Assembly: GCA_963693305.1 (NCBI GenBank)
Contig: OY855909.1
Coordinates: 444,001 to 508,000, forward strand
Origin: Meandrina meandrites
Taxonomy: Eukaryota; Cnidaria; Anthozoa; Scleractinia; Meandrinidae
Reading direction: 5' to 3'
DNA length: 64,000 nt
Shown: positions 11,912 through 25,114 of the stretch, in pieces
Numbering within the stretch: the stretch's first letter is position 1
Layout of the letters: every line of letters starts with the position of its first letter
Program-made: the position numbers and the translations under genes
Notes under the pieces: generated by a model
Seen by the model: only the letters and a program-made list of their open reading frames with translations
Database searches by the model: none
What the model was told of the DNA's origin: nothing

Positions 11912-14900
11912 ACCAAGGGTGTTTTTTCGTTTCGCCCCGATGGGGAATGTCGAAAAACGCGTTTTGAACTCAATTTGACGATATTCGTCAATCCGGCTTT
12001 TTGCGCTGCTTGGAAAAGCCCACCCAAAATAGTGGTATGAAACCGACCTCGTGGATTTCGATCCCAAGGGTGTTTTTTTGTTTCGCCCCGATGGGGAAAG
12101 TCAAAAAACGAGTTTTGAACTAAATTTTGACGATATTCGTCAATTCGGCTTTTCGCGCTGCTTGGAAAAGCCCACCCAAAATAGTGGTATGAAACCGACC
12201 TCGTTGAATTCGATCCCAAGGGTGTTTTTTCGTTTCGCCCCAATGGGGAAAGTCGAAAAACGCGTTTTGAACTCAATTTGACGATATTCGTCAATTCGGC
12301 TTTTTGCGCTGCTTAAAAAAGCCCACCCAAAATAGTGGTATGAAACCGTTCTCCTGGATTTCGATCCCAAGGGTGTTTTTTCGTTTCGCCCCGATGGGGA
12401 AAGTCAAAAAACGCGTTTTGAACTAAATTTTGACGATATTCGTCAATTCGGCTTTTTGCGCTGCTTGGAAAAGCCCACCCAAAATAGTGGTATGAAACCG
12501 ACCTCGTGGATTACGATCCCAAGGGTGTTTTTTTGTTTCGCCCCGATGGGGAAAGTCAAAAAACGCGTTTTGAACTAAATTTTGACGATATTCGTCAATT
12601 CGGCTTTTTGCGCTGCTTGGAAAAGCCCACCCAAAATAGTGGTATGAAACCGACCTCGTGGATTACGATCCCAAGGGTGTTTTTTTGTTTCGCCCCGATG
12701 GGGAAAGTCAAAAAACGAGTTTTGAACTAAATTTTGACGATATTCGTCAATTCGGCTTTTCGCGCTGCTTGGAAAAGCCCACCCAAAATGGTGGTATGAA
12801 ACCGACCTCGTTGAATTCGATCCCAAGGGTGTTTTTTCGTTTCGCCCCGTGGGGAAAGTCGAAAAACGCGTTTTGAACTCAATTTGACGATATTCGTCAA
12901 TTCGGCTTTTTGAGCTGCTTGGAAAAGCCCACCCAAAATGGTGGTATGAAACCGACCTCCTGGGTTTCGATCCCAACGGTGTTTTTTCGTTTCGCCCCGA
13001 TGGGGAATGTCGAAAAACGCGTTTTGAACTGATTTTGACGATATTCGTCAATTCGGCTTTTTGCGCTGCTTGCAAAAGCCCACCCAAAATAGTGGTATGA
13101 AACCGACCTCGTGGATTTTGATCCCAAGGGTGTTTTTTCGTTTCGCCCCGATGGGGAATGTCGAAAAACGCGTTTTGAACTCAATTTGACGATATTCGCC
13201 AATTCGGCTTTTTGCGCTGCTTGGAAAAGCCCACCCAAAATGGTGGTATGAAACCGACCTCGTGCAATTTGATCCCAACGGTGTTTTTTCGTTTCGCCCC
13301 GATGGGGAAAGTCGAAAAATGCGTTTTGAACTCAATTTGACGATAATCGTCAATTCGGCTTCTTGCGCTGCTTGGAAAAGCCCACCCAAAATAGTGGTAT
13401 GAAACCGACCTCGTGATATTCAACCCAACGGTGTTTTTTCGTTTCGCCCCGATGGGGAAAGTCGAAAAACGCGTTTTGAACTCAATTTGACGATATTCGT
13501 CAATTCGGCTTTTTGCCCTGCTTGGAAAAGCCCACCCAAAATGGTGGTATGAAACCGACCTCGTGCAATTTGATCCCAACGGTTTTTTTTCGTTTCGCCC
13601 CGATGGGGAAAGTCGAAAAACGCGTTTTGAACTCAATTTGACGATATTCGTCAATTCGGCTTTTTGCGCTGCTTGGAAAAGCCCACCCAAAATGGTGGTA
13701 TGAAACCGACCTCGTGCAATTTGATCCCAACGGTTTTTTTTCGTTTCGCCCCGATGGGGAAAGTCGAAAAACGCGTTTTGAACTCAATTTGACGATATTC
13801 GTAAATTCGGCTTTTTGCGCTGCTTGGAAAAGCCCACCCAAAATGGTGGTATGAAACCGACCTCGTGCAATTTGATCCCAACGGTGTTTTTTCGTTTCGC
13901 CCCAATGGGGAAAGTCGAAAAACGCGTTTTGAACTCAATTTGACGATATTCGTCAATTCGGCTTTTTGCGCTGCTTGGAAAAGCCCACCCAAAATGGTGG
14001 TATGAAACCGACCTCGTGCAATTTGATCCCAACGGTTTTTTTTCGTTTCGCCCCGATGGGGAAAGTCGAAAAACGCGTTTTGAACTAAATTTTGACGATA
14101 TTCGTCAATTCGGCTTTTTGCGCTGCTTGGAAAAGCCCACCCAAAATAGTGGTATGAAACCGACCTCGTGGATTTCTATCCCAAGGGTGTTTTTCCGTTT
14201 CGCACCGATGGGGAATGTCGAAAAATGCGTTTTGAACTCAATTTGACGATATTCGTCAATTCGGCTTTTTGCGCTGCTTGGAAAAGCCCACCCAAAATGG
14301 TGGTATGAAACCGACCTCCTGGGTTTCGATCCCAACGGTGTTTTTTCGTCTCGCCCCGATGGGGAATGTGTAAAAACGCGTTTTGAACTGATTTTGACGA
14401 TATTCGAAAATTCGGCTTTTTGCGCTGCTTGGAAAAGCCCACCCAAAATAGTGGTATGAAACCGACCTCGTGGATTTTGATCCCAAGGGTGTTTTTTCGT
14501 TTCGCCCCGATGTGGAATGTCGAAAAACGCGTTTTGAACTCAATTTGACGATATTCGTCAATTCGGCTTTTTGCGCTGCTTGGAAAAGCCCACCCAAAAT
14601 GGTGGTATGAAACCGACCTCGTGCAATTTGATCCCAACGGTGTTTTTTCGTTTCGCCCCGATGGGGAAAGTCGAAAAACGCGTTTTGAACTCAATTTGAC
14701 GATATTCGTCAATTCGGCTTTTTGCGCTGCTTGGAAAAGCCCACCCAAAATGGTGGTATGAAACCGACCTCGTGCAATTTGATCCCAACGGTTTTTTTTC
14801 GTTTCGCCCCGATGGGGAAAGTCGAAAAACGCGTTTTGAACTCAATTTGACGATATTCGTCAATTCGGCTTTTTGCCCTGCTTGGAAAAGCCCACCCAAA

Positions 14901-17900
14901 ATGGTGGTATGAAACCGACCTCGTGCAATTTGATCCCAACGGTGTTTTTTCGTTTCGCCCCGATGGGGAAAGTCGAAAAACGCGTTTTGAACTCAATTTG
15001 ACGATAATCGTCATTCGGCTTCTTGCGCTGCTTGGAAAAGCCAACCCAAAATGGTGGTATGAAACCGACCTCGTGCAATTTGATCCCAACGGTGTTTTTT
15101 CGTTTCGCCCCGATGGGGAAAGTCGAAAAACGCCTTTTGAACTCAATTTGACGATATTCGTCAATTACGCTTTTTGCGCTGCTTGGAAAAGCCCACCCAA
15201 AATGGTGGTATGAAACCGACCTCGTGCAATTTGATCCCAACGGTGTTTTTTCGTTTCGCCCCGATGGGGAAAGTCGAAAAACGCGTTTTGAACTCAATTT
15301 GACGATATTCGTCAATTAGGCTTTTTGCGCTGCTTGGAAAAGCCCACCCAAAATGGTGGTATGAAACCGACCTCGTGCAATTTGATCCCAACGGTGTTTT
15401 TTCGTTTCGCCCCTATGGGGAAAGTCGAAAAACGCGTTTTGAACTCAATTTGACGATAATCGTCAATTCGGCTTTTTGCGCTGCTTGGAAATGCCCACCC
15501 AAAATAGTGGTGTGAAACCGACCTCGTGCAATTTGATCCCAACGGTTTTTTTTCGTTTCGCCCCGATGGGGAAAGTCGAAAAACGCGTTTTGAACTCAAT
15601 TTGACGATATTCGTCAATTCGGCTTTTTGCCCTGCTTGGAAAAGCCCACCCAAAATGGTGGTATGAAACCGACCTCGTGCAATTTGATCCCAACGGTGTT
15701 TTTTCGTTTCGCCCCGATGGGGAAAGTCGAAAAACGCGTTTTGAACTCAATTTGACGATAATCGTCATTCGGCTTCTTGCGCTGCTTGGAAAAGCCCACC
15801 CAAAATGGTGGTATGAAACCGACCTCGTGCAATTTGATCCCAACGGTGTTTTTTCGTTTCGCCCCGATGGGGAAAGTCGAAAAACGCCTTTTGAACTCAA
15901 TTTGACGATATTCGTCAATTCGGCTTTTTGCGCTGCTTGGAAAAGCCCACCCAAAATGGTGGTATGAAACCGACCTCGTGCAATTTGATCCCAACGGTTT
16001 TTTTTCGTTTCGCCCCGATGGGGAAAGTCGAAAAACGCGTTTTGAACTCAATTTGACGATATTCGTCAATTCGGCTTTTTGCCCTGCTTGGAAAAGCCCA
16101 CCCAAAATGGTGGTATGAAACCGACCTCGTGCAATTTGATCCCAACGGTGTTTTTTCGTTTCGCCCCTATGGGGAAAGTCGAAAAACGCGTTTTGAACTC
16201 AATTTGACGATAATCGTCAATTCGGCTTTTTGCGCTGCTTGGAAAAGCCCACCCAAAATAGTGGTGTGAAACCGACGTCGTGGATTTCGATCCCAAGGGT
16301 GTTTTGTCGTTTCGCCCCGATGGGGAATGTCGAAAAACGCGTTTTGAACCCAATTTGACGATATTCGTCAATTCGGCTTTTTGCGCTGCTTGGAAAAGCC
16401 CACCCAAAATGGTGGTATGAAACCGACCTCGTGCAATTTGATCCCAACGGTTTTTTTTCGTTTCGCCCCGATGGGGAAAGTCGAAATACCCGTTTTGAAC
16501 TCAATTTGACGATATTCGTCAATTCGCCTTTTTGCGCTGCTTGGAAAAGCCCACCCAAAATGGTGGTATGAAACCGACCTCGTGCAATTTGATCCCAACG
16601 GTGTTTTTTCGTTTCGCCCCTATGGGGAAAGTCGAAAAACGCGTTTTGAACTCAATTTGACGATAATCGTCAATTCGGCTTTTTGCGCTGCTTGGAAAAG
16701 CCCACCCAAAATAGTGGTGTGAAACCGACGTCGTGGATTTCGATCCCAAGGGTGTTTTGTCGTTTCGCCCCGATGGAGAATGTCGAAAAACGCGTTTTTA
16801 ACTCAATTTGACGATATTCGTCAATTCGGCTTTTTGCGCTGCTTGGAAAAGCCCACCCAAAATGGTGGTATGAAACCGACCTCGTGCAATTTGATCCCAA
16901 CGGTGTTTTTTCGTTTCGCCCCGATGGGGAAAGTCGAAAAACGCCTTTTGAACTCAATTTGACGATATTCGTCAATTCGGCTTTTTGCGCTGCTTGGAAA
17001 AGCCCACCCAAAATGGTGGTATGAAACCGACCTCGTGCAATTTGATCCCAACGGTTTTTTTTCGTTTCGCCCCGATGGGGAAAGTCGAAAAACGCGTTTT
17101 GAACTCAATTTGACGATATTCGTCAATTCGGCTTTTTGCCCTGCTTGGAAAAGCCCACCCAAAATGGTGGTATGAAACCGACCTCGTGCAATTTGATCCC
17201 AACGGTGTTTTTTCGTTTCGCCCCTATGGGGAAAGTCGAAAAACGCGTTTTGAACTCAATTTGACGATAATCGTCAATTCGGCTTTTTGCGCTGCTTGGA
17301 AAAGCCCACCCAAAATAGTGGTGTGAAACCGACGTCGTGGATTTCGATCCCAAGGGTGTTTTGTCGTTTCGCCCCGATGGGGAATGTCGAAAAACGCGTT
17401 TTGAACCCAATTTGACGATATTCGTCAATTCGGCTTTTTGCGCTGCTTGGAAAAGCCCACCCAAAATGGTGGTATGAAACCGACCTCGTGCAATTTGATC
17501 CCAACGGTTTTTTTTCGTTTCGCCCCGATGGGGAAAGTCGAAATACCCGTTTTGAACTCAATTTGACGATATTCGTCAATTCGCCTTTTTGCGCTGCTTG
17601 GAAAAGCCCACCCAAAATGGTGGTATGAAACCGACCTCGTGCAATTTGATCCCAACGGTGTTTTTTCGTTTCGCCCCTATGGGGAAAGTCGAAAAACGCG
17701 TTTTGAACTCAATTTGACGATAATCGTCAATTCGGCTTTTTGCGCTGCTTGGAAAAGCCCACCCAAAATAGTGGTGTGAAACCGACGTCGTGGATTTCGA
17801 TCCCAAGGGTGTTTTGTCGTTTCGCCCCGATGGAGAATGTCGAAAAACGCGTTTTTAACTCAATTTGACGATATTCGTCAATTCGGCTTTTTGCGCTGCT

Positions 17901-20900
17901 TGGAAAAGCCCACCCAAAATGGTGGTATGAAACCGACCTCGTGCAATTTGATCCCAACGGTGTTTTTTCGTTTCGCCCCGATGGGGAAAGTCGAAAAATG
18001 CGTTTTGAACTCAATTTGACGATAATCGTCAATTCGGCTTCTTGCGCTGCTTGGAAAAGCCCACCCAAAATAGTGGTATGAAACCCACCTCGTGATATTC
18101 GATCCCAACGGTGTTTTTTCGTTTCGCCCCGATGGGGAAAGTCGAAAAACGCGTTTTGAACTCAATTTGACGATATTCGTCAATTCGGCTTTTTGCGCTG
18201 CTTGGAAAAGCCCACCCAAAATGGTGGTATGAAACCGACCTCGTGCAATTTGATCCCAACGGTGTTTTTTCGTTTCGCCCCGATGGGGAAAGTCGAAAAA
18301 CGCGTTTTGAACTAAATTTTGACGATATTCGTCAATTCGGCTTTTTGCGCTGCTTGGAAAAGCCCACCCAAAATAGTGGTATGAAACCGACCTCGTGGAT
18401 TTCTATCCCAAGGGTGTTTTTCCGTTTCGCACCGATGGGGAATGTCGAAAAATGCGTTTTGAACTCAATTTGACGATATTCGTCAATTCGGCTTTTTGCG
18501 CTGCTTCGAAAAGCCCACCCAAAATGGTGGTATGAAACCGACCTCCTGGGTTTCGATCCCAACGGTGTTTTTTCGTTTCGCCCCAATGGTGAATGTCTAA
18601 AAACGCGTTTTGAACTGATTTTGACGATATTCGTCAATTCGGCTTTTTGCGCTGCTTGGAAAAGCCCACCCAAAATAGTGGTATGCAACCGACCTCGTGG
18701 ATTTTGATCCCAAGGGTGTTTTTTCGTTTCGCCCCGATGGGGAATGTCGAAAAACGCGTTTTGAACTCAATTTGACGATATTCGTCAATTCGGCTTTTTG
18801 CGCTGCTTGGAAAAGCCCACCCAAAATGGTGGTATGAAACCGACCTCGTGCAATTTGATCCCAATGGTGTTTTTTCGTTTCGCCCCGATGGGGAAAGTCG
18901 AAAAACGCGTTTTGAACTCAATTTGACGATATTCGTCAATTCGGCTTTTTGCGCTGCTTGGAAAAGCCCACCCAAAATGGTGGTATGAAACCGACCTCGT
19001 GCAATTTGATCCCAACGGTTTTTTTTCGTTTCGCCCCGATGGGGAAAGTCGAAAAACGCGTTTTGAACTCAATTTGACGATATTCGTCAATTCGGCTTTT
19101 TGCCCTGCTTGGAAAAGCCCACCCAAAATGGTGGTATGAAACCGACCTCGTGCAATTTGATCCCAACGGTGTTTTTTCGTTTTGCCCCGATGGGGAAAGT
19201 CGAAAAACGCGTTTTGAACTCAATTTGACGATAATCGTCATTCGGCTTCTTGCGCTGCTTGGAAAAGCCCACCCAAAATAGTGGTATGAAACCGATCTCG
19301 TGCAATTCGATCCCAACGGTGTTTTTTCGTTTCGCCCCGATGGGGAAAGTCGAAAAACGCGTTTTGAACTCAATTTGACGATATTCGTCAATTCGGCTTT
19401 TTGCGCTGCTTGGAAAAGCCCACCCAAAATGGTGGTATGAAACCGACCTCGTGCAATTTGATCCCAACGGTGTTTTTTCGTTTCGCCCCGATGGGGAAAG
19501 TCGAAAAACGCGTTTTGAACTCAATTTGACGATATTCGTCAATTAGGCTTTTTGCGCTGCTTGGAAAAGCCCACCCAAAATGGTGGTTTGAAACCAACCT
19601 CGTGCAATTTGATCCCAACGGTGTTTTTTCGTTTCGCCCCGATGGGGAAAGTCGAAAAACGCGTTTTGAACTCAATTTGACGATAATCGTCAATTCGGCT
19701 TTTTGCGCTGCTTGGAAAAGCCCACCCAAAATAGTGGTGCGAAACCGACGTCGTGGATTTCGATCCCAAGGGTGTTTTGTCGTTTCGCCCCGATGGGGAA
19801 TGTCGAAAAACGCGTTTTGAACCCAATTTGACGATATTCGTCAATTCGGCTTTTTGCGCTGCTTGGAAAAGCCCACCCAAAATGGTGGTATGAAACCGAC
19901 CTCGTGCAATTTGATCCCAACGGTTTTTTTTCGTTTCGCCCCTATGGGGAAAGTCGAAATACCCGTTTTGAACTCAATTTGACGATATTCGTCAATTCGC
20001 CTTTTTGCGCTGCTTGGAAAAGCCCACCCAAAATGGTGGTATGAAACCGACCTCGTGCAATTTGATCCCAACGGTGTTTTTTCGTTTCGCCCCTATGGGG
20101 AAAGTCGAAAAACGCGTTTTGAACTCAATTTGACGATAATCGCCAATTCGGCTTTTTGCGCTGCTTGGAAAAGCCCACCCAAAATAGTGGTGTGAAACCG
20201 ACGTCGTGGATTTCGATCCCAAGGGTGTTTTGTCGTTTCGCCCCGATGGGGAATGTCGAAAAACGCGTTTTGAACCCAATTTGACGATATTCGTCAATTC
20301 GGCTTTTTGCGCTGTTTGGAAAAGCCCACCCAAAATGGTGGTATGAAACCGACCTCGTGCAATTTGATCCCAACGGTTTTTTTTCGTTTCGCTCCTATGG
20401 GGAAAGTCGAAAAACGCGTTTTGAATTCAATTTGACGATATTCGTCAATCCGGCTTTTTTCTCTGCTTGGAAAAGCCCACCCAAAATAGGGGTATGAAAC
20501 CGACCTCGTGGATTTCGATCCCAAGGGTGTTTTTTTGTTTCGCCCCCGATGGGGAAAGTCAAAAAACGCGTTTTGAACTAAATTTTGACGATATTCGTCA
20601 ATTCGGCTTTTTGCTCTGCTTGGAAAAGCCCACCCAAAATAGTGGTATGAAACCGACCTCGTGGATTTCGATCCCAAGGGTGTTTTTTTGTTTCGCCCCG
20701 ATGGCGAATGTCAAAAAACGCGTTTTGAACTAAATTTTGACGACATTCGTCAATTCGGCTTTTTGCGCTGCTTGGAAAAGCCCACCCAAAATAGTGGTAT
20801 GAAATCGACCTCGTGGATTTCGATCCCAAGGGTGTTTTTTCGTTTCGCCCCGATGGGAAAAGTCGAAAAACGCGTTTTGAACTCAATATGACGATATTCG

Positions 20901-23900
20901 TCAATTCGACTTTTTGCGCTGCTTGGAAAAGCCCACCCAAAATAGTGGTGTGAAACCGACGTCGTGGATTTCGATCCCAAGGGTGTTTTGTCGTTTCGCC
21001 CCGATGGGGAATGTCAAAAAACGCGTTTTGAACCCAATTTGACGATATTCGTCAATTCGGCTTTTTGCGCTGCTTGGAAAAGCCCACCCAAAATTGTGAT
21101 ATGAAACCGACCTCGTGGATTTCGATCCCAAGGGTGTTTTTTCGTTTCTCCCCAATGGAGAAAGTCGAAAAACGCATTTTGAACCCAATTTGACAATATT
21201 CGTCAATTCGGCTTTTTGCGCTGCTTGGAAAAGCCCACTCAAAATAGTGGTATAAAACCGACCTCGTGGATTTCGATCCCAACGGTGTTTTTTCGTTTCT
21301 CCCCGATGGGGAAAGTCGAAAAACACGTTTTGAACTCAATTTGACGATATTCGTCAATTCGGCTTTTTGCGCTGCTTGGAAAAGCCCACCCAAAATAGTG
21401 GTATGAAACCGACCGCATGGATTTCGATCCCAAGGGTGTTTTTTCGTTTCGCCCCTATGGGGAAAGTCGAAAAACGCGTTTTGAATTCAATTTGACGATA
21501 TTCGTCAATTCGGCTTTTTGCGCTGCTTGGAAAAGCCCACCCAAAATTGTGGTATGAAACCGACCTCATGGATTTCGATCCCAAGGGTGTTTTTTCGTTT
21601 CGCTCCTATGGGGAAAGTCGAAAAACGCGTTTTGAACTTAATTTGACGATATTCGTCAATTCGGCTTTTTGCGCTGCTTGGAAAAGCCCACCCAAAATTG
21701 TGGTATGAAACCGACCTCGAGGATTTCGATCCCAAGAGTTTTTTTTCGTTTCTCCCCGATGGGGAAAGTCAAAAAACGCGTTTTGAACTCAATTTGACGA
21801 TATTCGTCAATTCGGCTTTTTGCGCTGCTTGGAAAAGCCCACCCAAAATGGTGGTATGAAACCGACCTCGTGCAATTTGATCCCAACGGTGTTTTTTCGT
21901 TTCGCCCCGATGGGGAAAGTCGAAAAACGCGTTTTGAACTCAATTTGACGATATTCGTCAATTAGGCTTTTTGCGCTGCTTGGAAAAGCCCACCCAAAAT
22001 TGTGGTACGAAACCGACCTCATGGATTTCGATCCCAAGGGTGTTTTTTCGTTTCGCCCCTATGGGGAAAGTCGAAAAACGCGTTTTGAATTCAATTTGAC
22101 GATATTCGTCAATCCGGCTTTTTTCTCTGCTTGGAAAAGCCCACCCAAAATAGGGGTATGAAACCGACCTCGTGGATTTCGATCCCAAGGGTGTTTTTTT
22201 GTTTCGCCCCCGATGGGGAAAGTCAAAAAACGCGTTTTGAACTAAATTTTGACGATATTCGTCAATTCGGCTTTTTGCTCTGCTTGGAAAAGCCCACCCA
22301 AAATAGTGGTATGAAACCGACCTCGTGGATTTCGATCCCAAGGGTGTTTTTTTGTTTCGCCCCGATGGGGAATGTCAAAAAACGCGTTTTGAACTAAATT
22401 TTGACGACATTCGTCAATTCGGCTTTTTGCGCTGCTTGGAAAAGCCCACCCAAAATAGTGGTATGAAATCGACCTCGTGGATTTCGATCCCAAGGGTGTT
22501 TTTTCGTTTCGCCCCGATGGGAAAAGTCGAAAAACGCGTTTTGAACTCAATTTGACGATATTCGTCAATTCGACTTTTTGCGCTGCTTGGAAAAGCCCAC
22601 CCAAAATAGTGGTGTGAAACTGACGTCGTGGATTTTGATCCCAAGGGTGTTCTGTCGTTTCGCCCCGATGGGGAATGTCGAAAAACGCGTTTTGATCCCA
22701 ATTTGACGATATTCGTCAATTCGGCTTTTTGCGCTGCTTGGAAAAGCCCACCCAAAATTGTGGTATGAAACCGACCTCGTGGATTTCGATCCCAAGGGTG
22801 TTTTTTCGTTTCGCCCCTATGGGGAAAGTCGAAAAACGCGTTTTGAACTCAATTTGACGATATTCGTCAATTCGGCTTTTTGCGCTGCTTGGAAAAGCCC
22901 ACCCAAAATAGTGGTATGAAACCGACCTCGTGGATTTCGATCCCAAGGGTGTTTTTTCGTTTCGCCCCGATGAGGAATGTCGAAAAACGCGTTTTGAACT
23001 CAATTTGACGATATTCGTCAATCCGGCTTTTTTCTCTGCTTGGAAAAGCCCACCCAAAATAGGGGTATGAAACCGACCTCGTGGATTTCGATCCCAAGGG
23101 TGTTTTTTCGTTTCGCCCCGATGGGGAAAGTCGAAAAACGCGTTTTGAACTCAATTTGACGATATTCGTCAATTCGGCTTTTTTTGCTGCTTGGAAAAGC
23201 CCACCCAAAATGGTGGTATGAAACCGACCTCGTGCAATTCGAACCCAACCTTTTTTTTTCGTTTCGCAACGATGGGGAAAATCCAAAAACGCGTTTTGAA
23301 CTCAATTTGACGATAGTCGTCAATTCGGCTTTTTGCGCTGCTTGGAAAAACCCACCCAAATTGGTGGTATGAAACTGACGTCATGGATTTCGATCCAAAG
23401 GGTGTTTTTTCGTTTCGCCCCGATGGGTAAAGTCGAAAAACGCGTTTTGAATTCAATTTGACGATATTCGTCAATTCGGCTTTTTTTGCTGCTTGGAAAA
23501 GCCCACCCAAAATGGTGGTATGAAACCGACCTCGTGCAATTCGATCCCAACCTTTTTTTTTTCGTTTTGCAACGATGGGGAAAATCCAAAAACGCGTTTT
23601 GACCTCAATTTGACGATATTCGTCAATTCGACTTTTTGCGCTGCTTGGAAAATCCCACCCAAAATGGTGGTATGAAACCGACCTCGTGGAATTCGAACCC
23701 AATTGTGTTTTTTCGTTTCGCCCCGATGGGGCAAGTCCAAAAACGCGTTTTGAATTCAATTTGACGATATTCGTCAATTCGGCTTTTTGCGCTGCTTAGA
23801 AAAGCCTACCCAAAATGGTGGTATGAAACCGACCTCGTGGAATTCGAACCAAATTGTGTTTTTTCGTTTCGCCCCGATGGGGAAAGTCGAAAAACGCGTT

Positions 23901-24535
23901 TTGAATTCAATTTGACGATATTCGTCAATTCGGCTTTTTGCGCTGCTTACAAAAGCCCACTAAAAATGGTGGTATGAAACCGACGTCGTGGATTTCCATC
24001 CCAAGGGTGTTTCTTCGGTTAGCCCCGATGGGGAAAGTCGAAAAACGCGTTTTTAACTCAATTTGGCGATATTCGACAATTCGGCTTTTTGCGCTGCTTG
24101 GAAAAGCGCACCCAAAATAGTGGTATGAAACCGACCTCGTGGATTTCGATCTCCAGGGTATTTTTTCGTTTCACCCCGATGGGGAAAGTCGAAAAACGCG
24201 TTTTGCACTCAATTTGACGATATTCGTTAATTCGGCTTTTTGCGCTGCTTAGAAAAGCCCACCCAAAATGGTAGTATGAAACCGATTTCGTGGAATTCGA
24301 ACCAAACGGTGTTTTTTTGTTTCGCCCCGATGGGGAAAGTCCAAAAACGCGTTTTGAACTCAATTTGACGATATTCGTTAATTCGGCTTTTTGCGCTGCT
24401 TGGAAAAGCCCACCCAAAATGGTGGTATGAAACCGACCTCGTGGATTTCAATCTCAAGGGTATTTTTTCGTTTCGCCCCGATGGGGAAAGTCGAAAAACG
24501 CGTTTTGAACTCAATTTGACGATATTCGTTAATTC
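11912..24535 (+). repeat. 151-bp satellite array, subfamily A, plus orientation
   Basis: About 83 head-to-tail monomers of 151 bp. Landmarks per unit: TTTCGCCCCGATGGGG, AAAACGCGTTTT, GACGATATTCGTC, GGCTTTTTGCGCTGCTTGG, CCACCCAAAATGGTGG and TATGAAACCGACCTCGTG. Monomer variants differ at the GTGCAATTTG / GTGGATTTCG position and at AACGG / AAGGG. Internal higher-order duplications include about 15.9-16.9 kb with 17.0-18.0 kb (1057 bp offset, 7 monomers) and about 20.3-21.0 kb with 22.0-22.6 kb (1664 bp offset). Stop-poor frames make many 60-200 codon open frames that shift phase from unit to unit; these are not genes. Confidence 0.97.
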
Positions 24536-25114
24536 TTGGTTTGCACGTGACGTCATAAAATTTTAAACTCATTATTGTGAGGTCTTCTAATTTTTTTTCC
24601 TACACTAGGTTGAAGATGACCTAGAAAAAAATCGTTTCGCAAGTTTTCAGTCTTGAAGTGTCTATCGCTTTAAAAATACAGCATTTTGAATTTCCTAATT
24701 TTAACCTTGCGTGACACGGAGATGGTGGCCGCGACAAAGCTGTACTGGTTGAAAAAGGTCTCCTCTTATGGTTTTCAGCACTTAAAACATTTTAAAGTCT
24801 TAGAAGATGTGTTTAGACGCGTATATAAGAGCTCACGAGCGAAGAGAAAGCGCTTTCATCGTAGAAGTGAATTTCAGATGATTTGGCGGCCATGTTGGTG
24901 TACTAAAGTTGTACACCAAAATGGCGTCTCCATACAAAGCTCTATAAATTTGCGTGAAACGTTTTGGCGAATAACTCAGAAACAGCGCATCACAGAGACC
25001 TGAGACTTGGAGAAGTTTTTCCAGTGTAGGTCTCCTATCACATTTCATTTTCTTAGCTTCTTTCATTGAGCGGTTTCTAATTTATTTTTTTATGGCGTGA
25101 CAGTGCAAGCCAGC
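24536..25114. mobile_element. 579-bp MITE-like element inserted in the satellite
   Basis: The unique sequence interrupts one monomer exactly: AATTC at 24531-24535 is repeated at 25115-25119, after which the monomer resumes, so a 5-bp target duplication is likely. The ends are imperfect inverted repeats: TGGTTTGCACGTGACGTCA at the left and, read from the right end inward, TGGCTTGCACTGTCACGCCA. An internal 18-bp imperfect hairpin (24885-24903 with 24911-24928) contains GGCCATGTTGGTGTAC. No coding frame of note. Consistent with a non-autonomous terminal-inverted-repeat transposon; superfamily unassigned. Confidence 0.75.

Noticed and set aside
24686..25003. 105-codon frame inside the MITE-like element
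   Set aside because: No recognisable domain; it crosses the internal hairpin and is unlikely to be coding in a 579-bp non-autonomous element.
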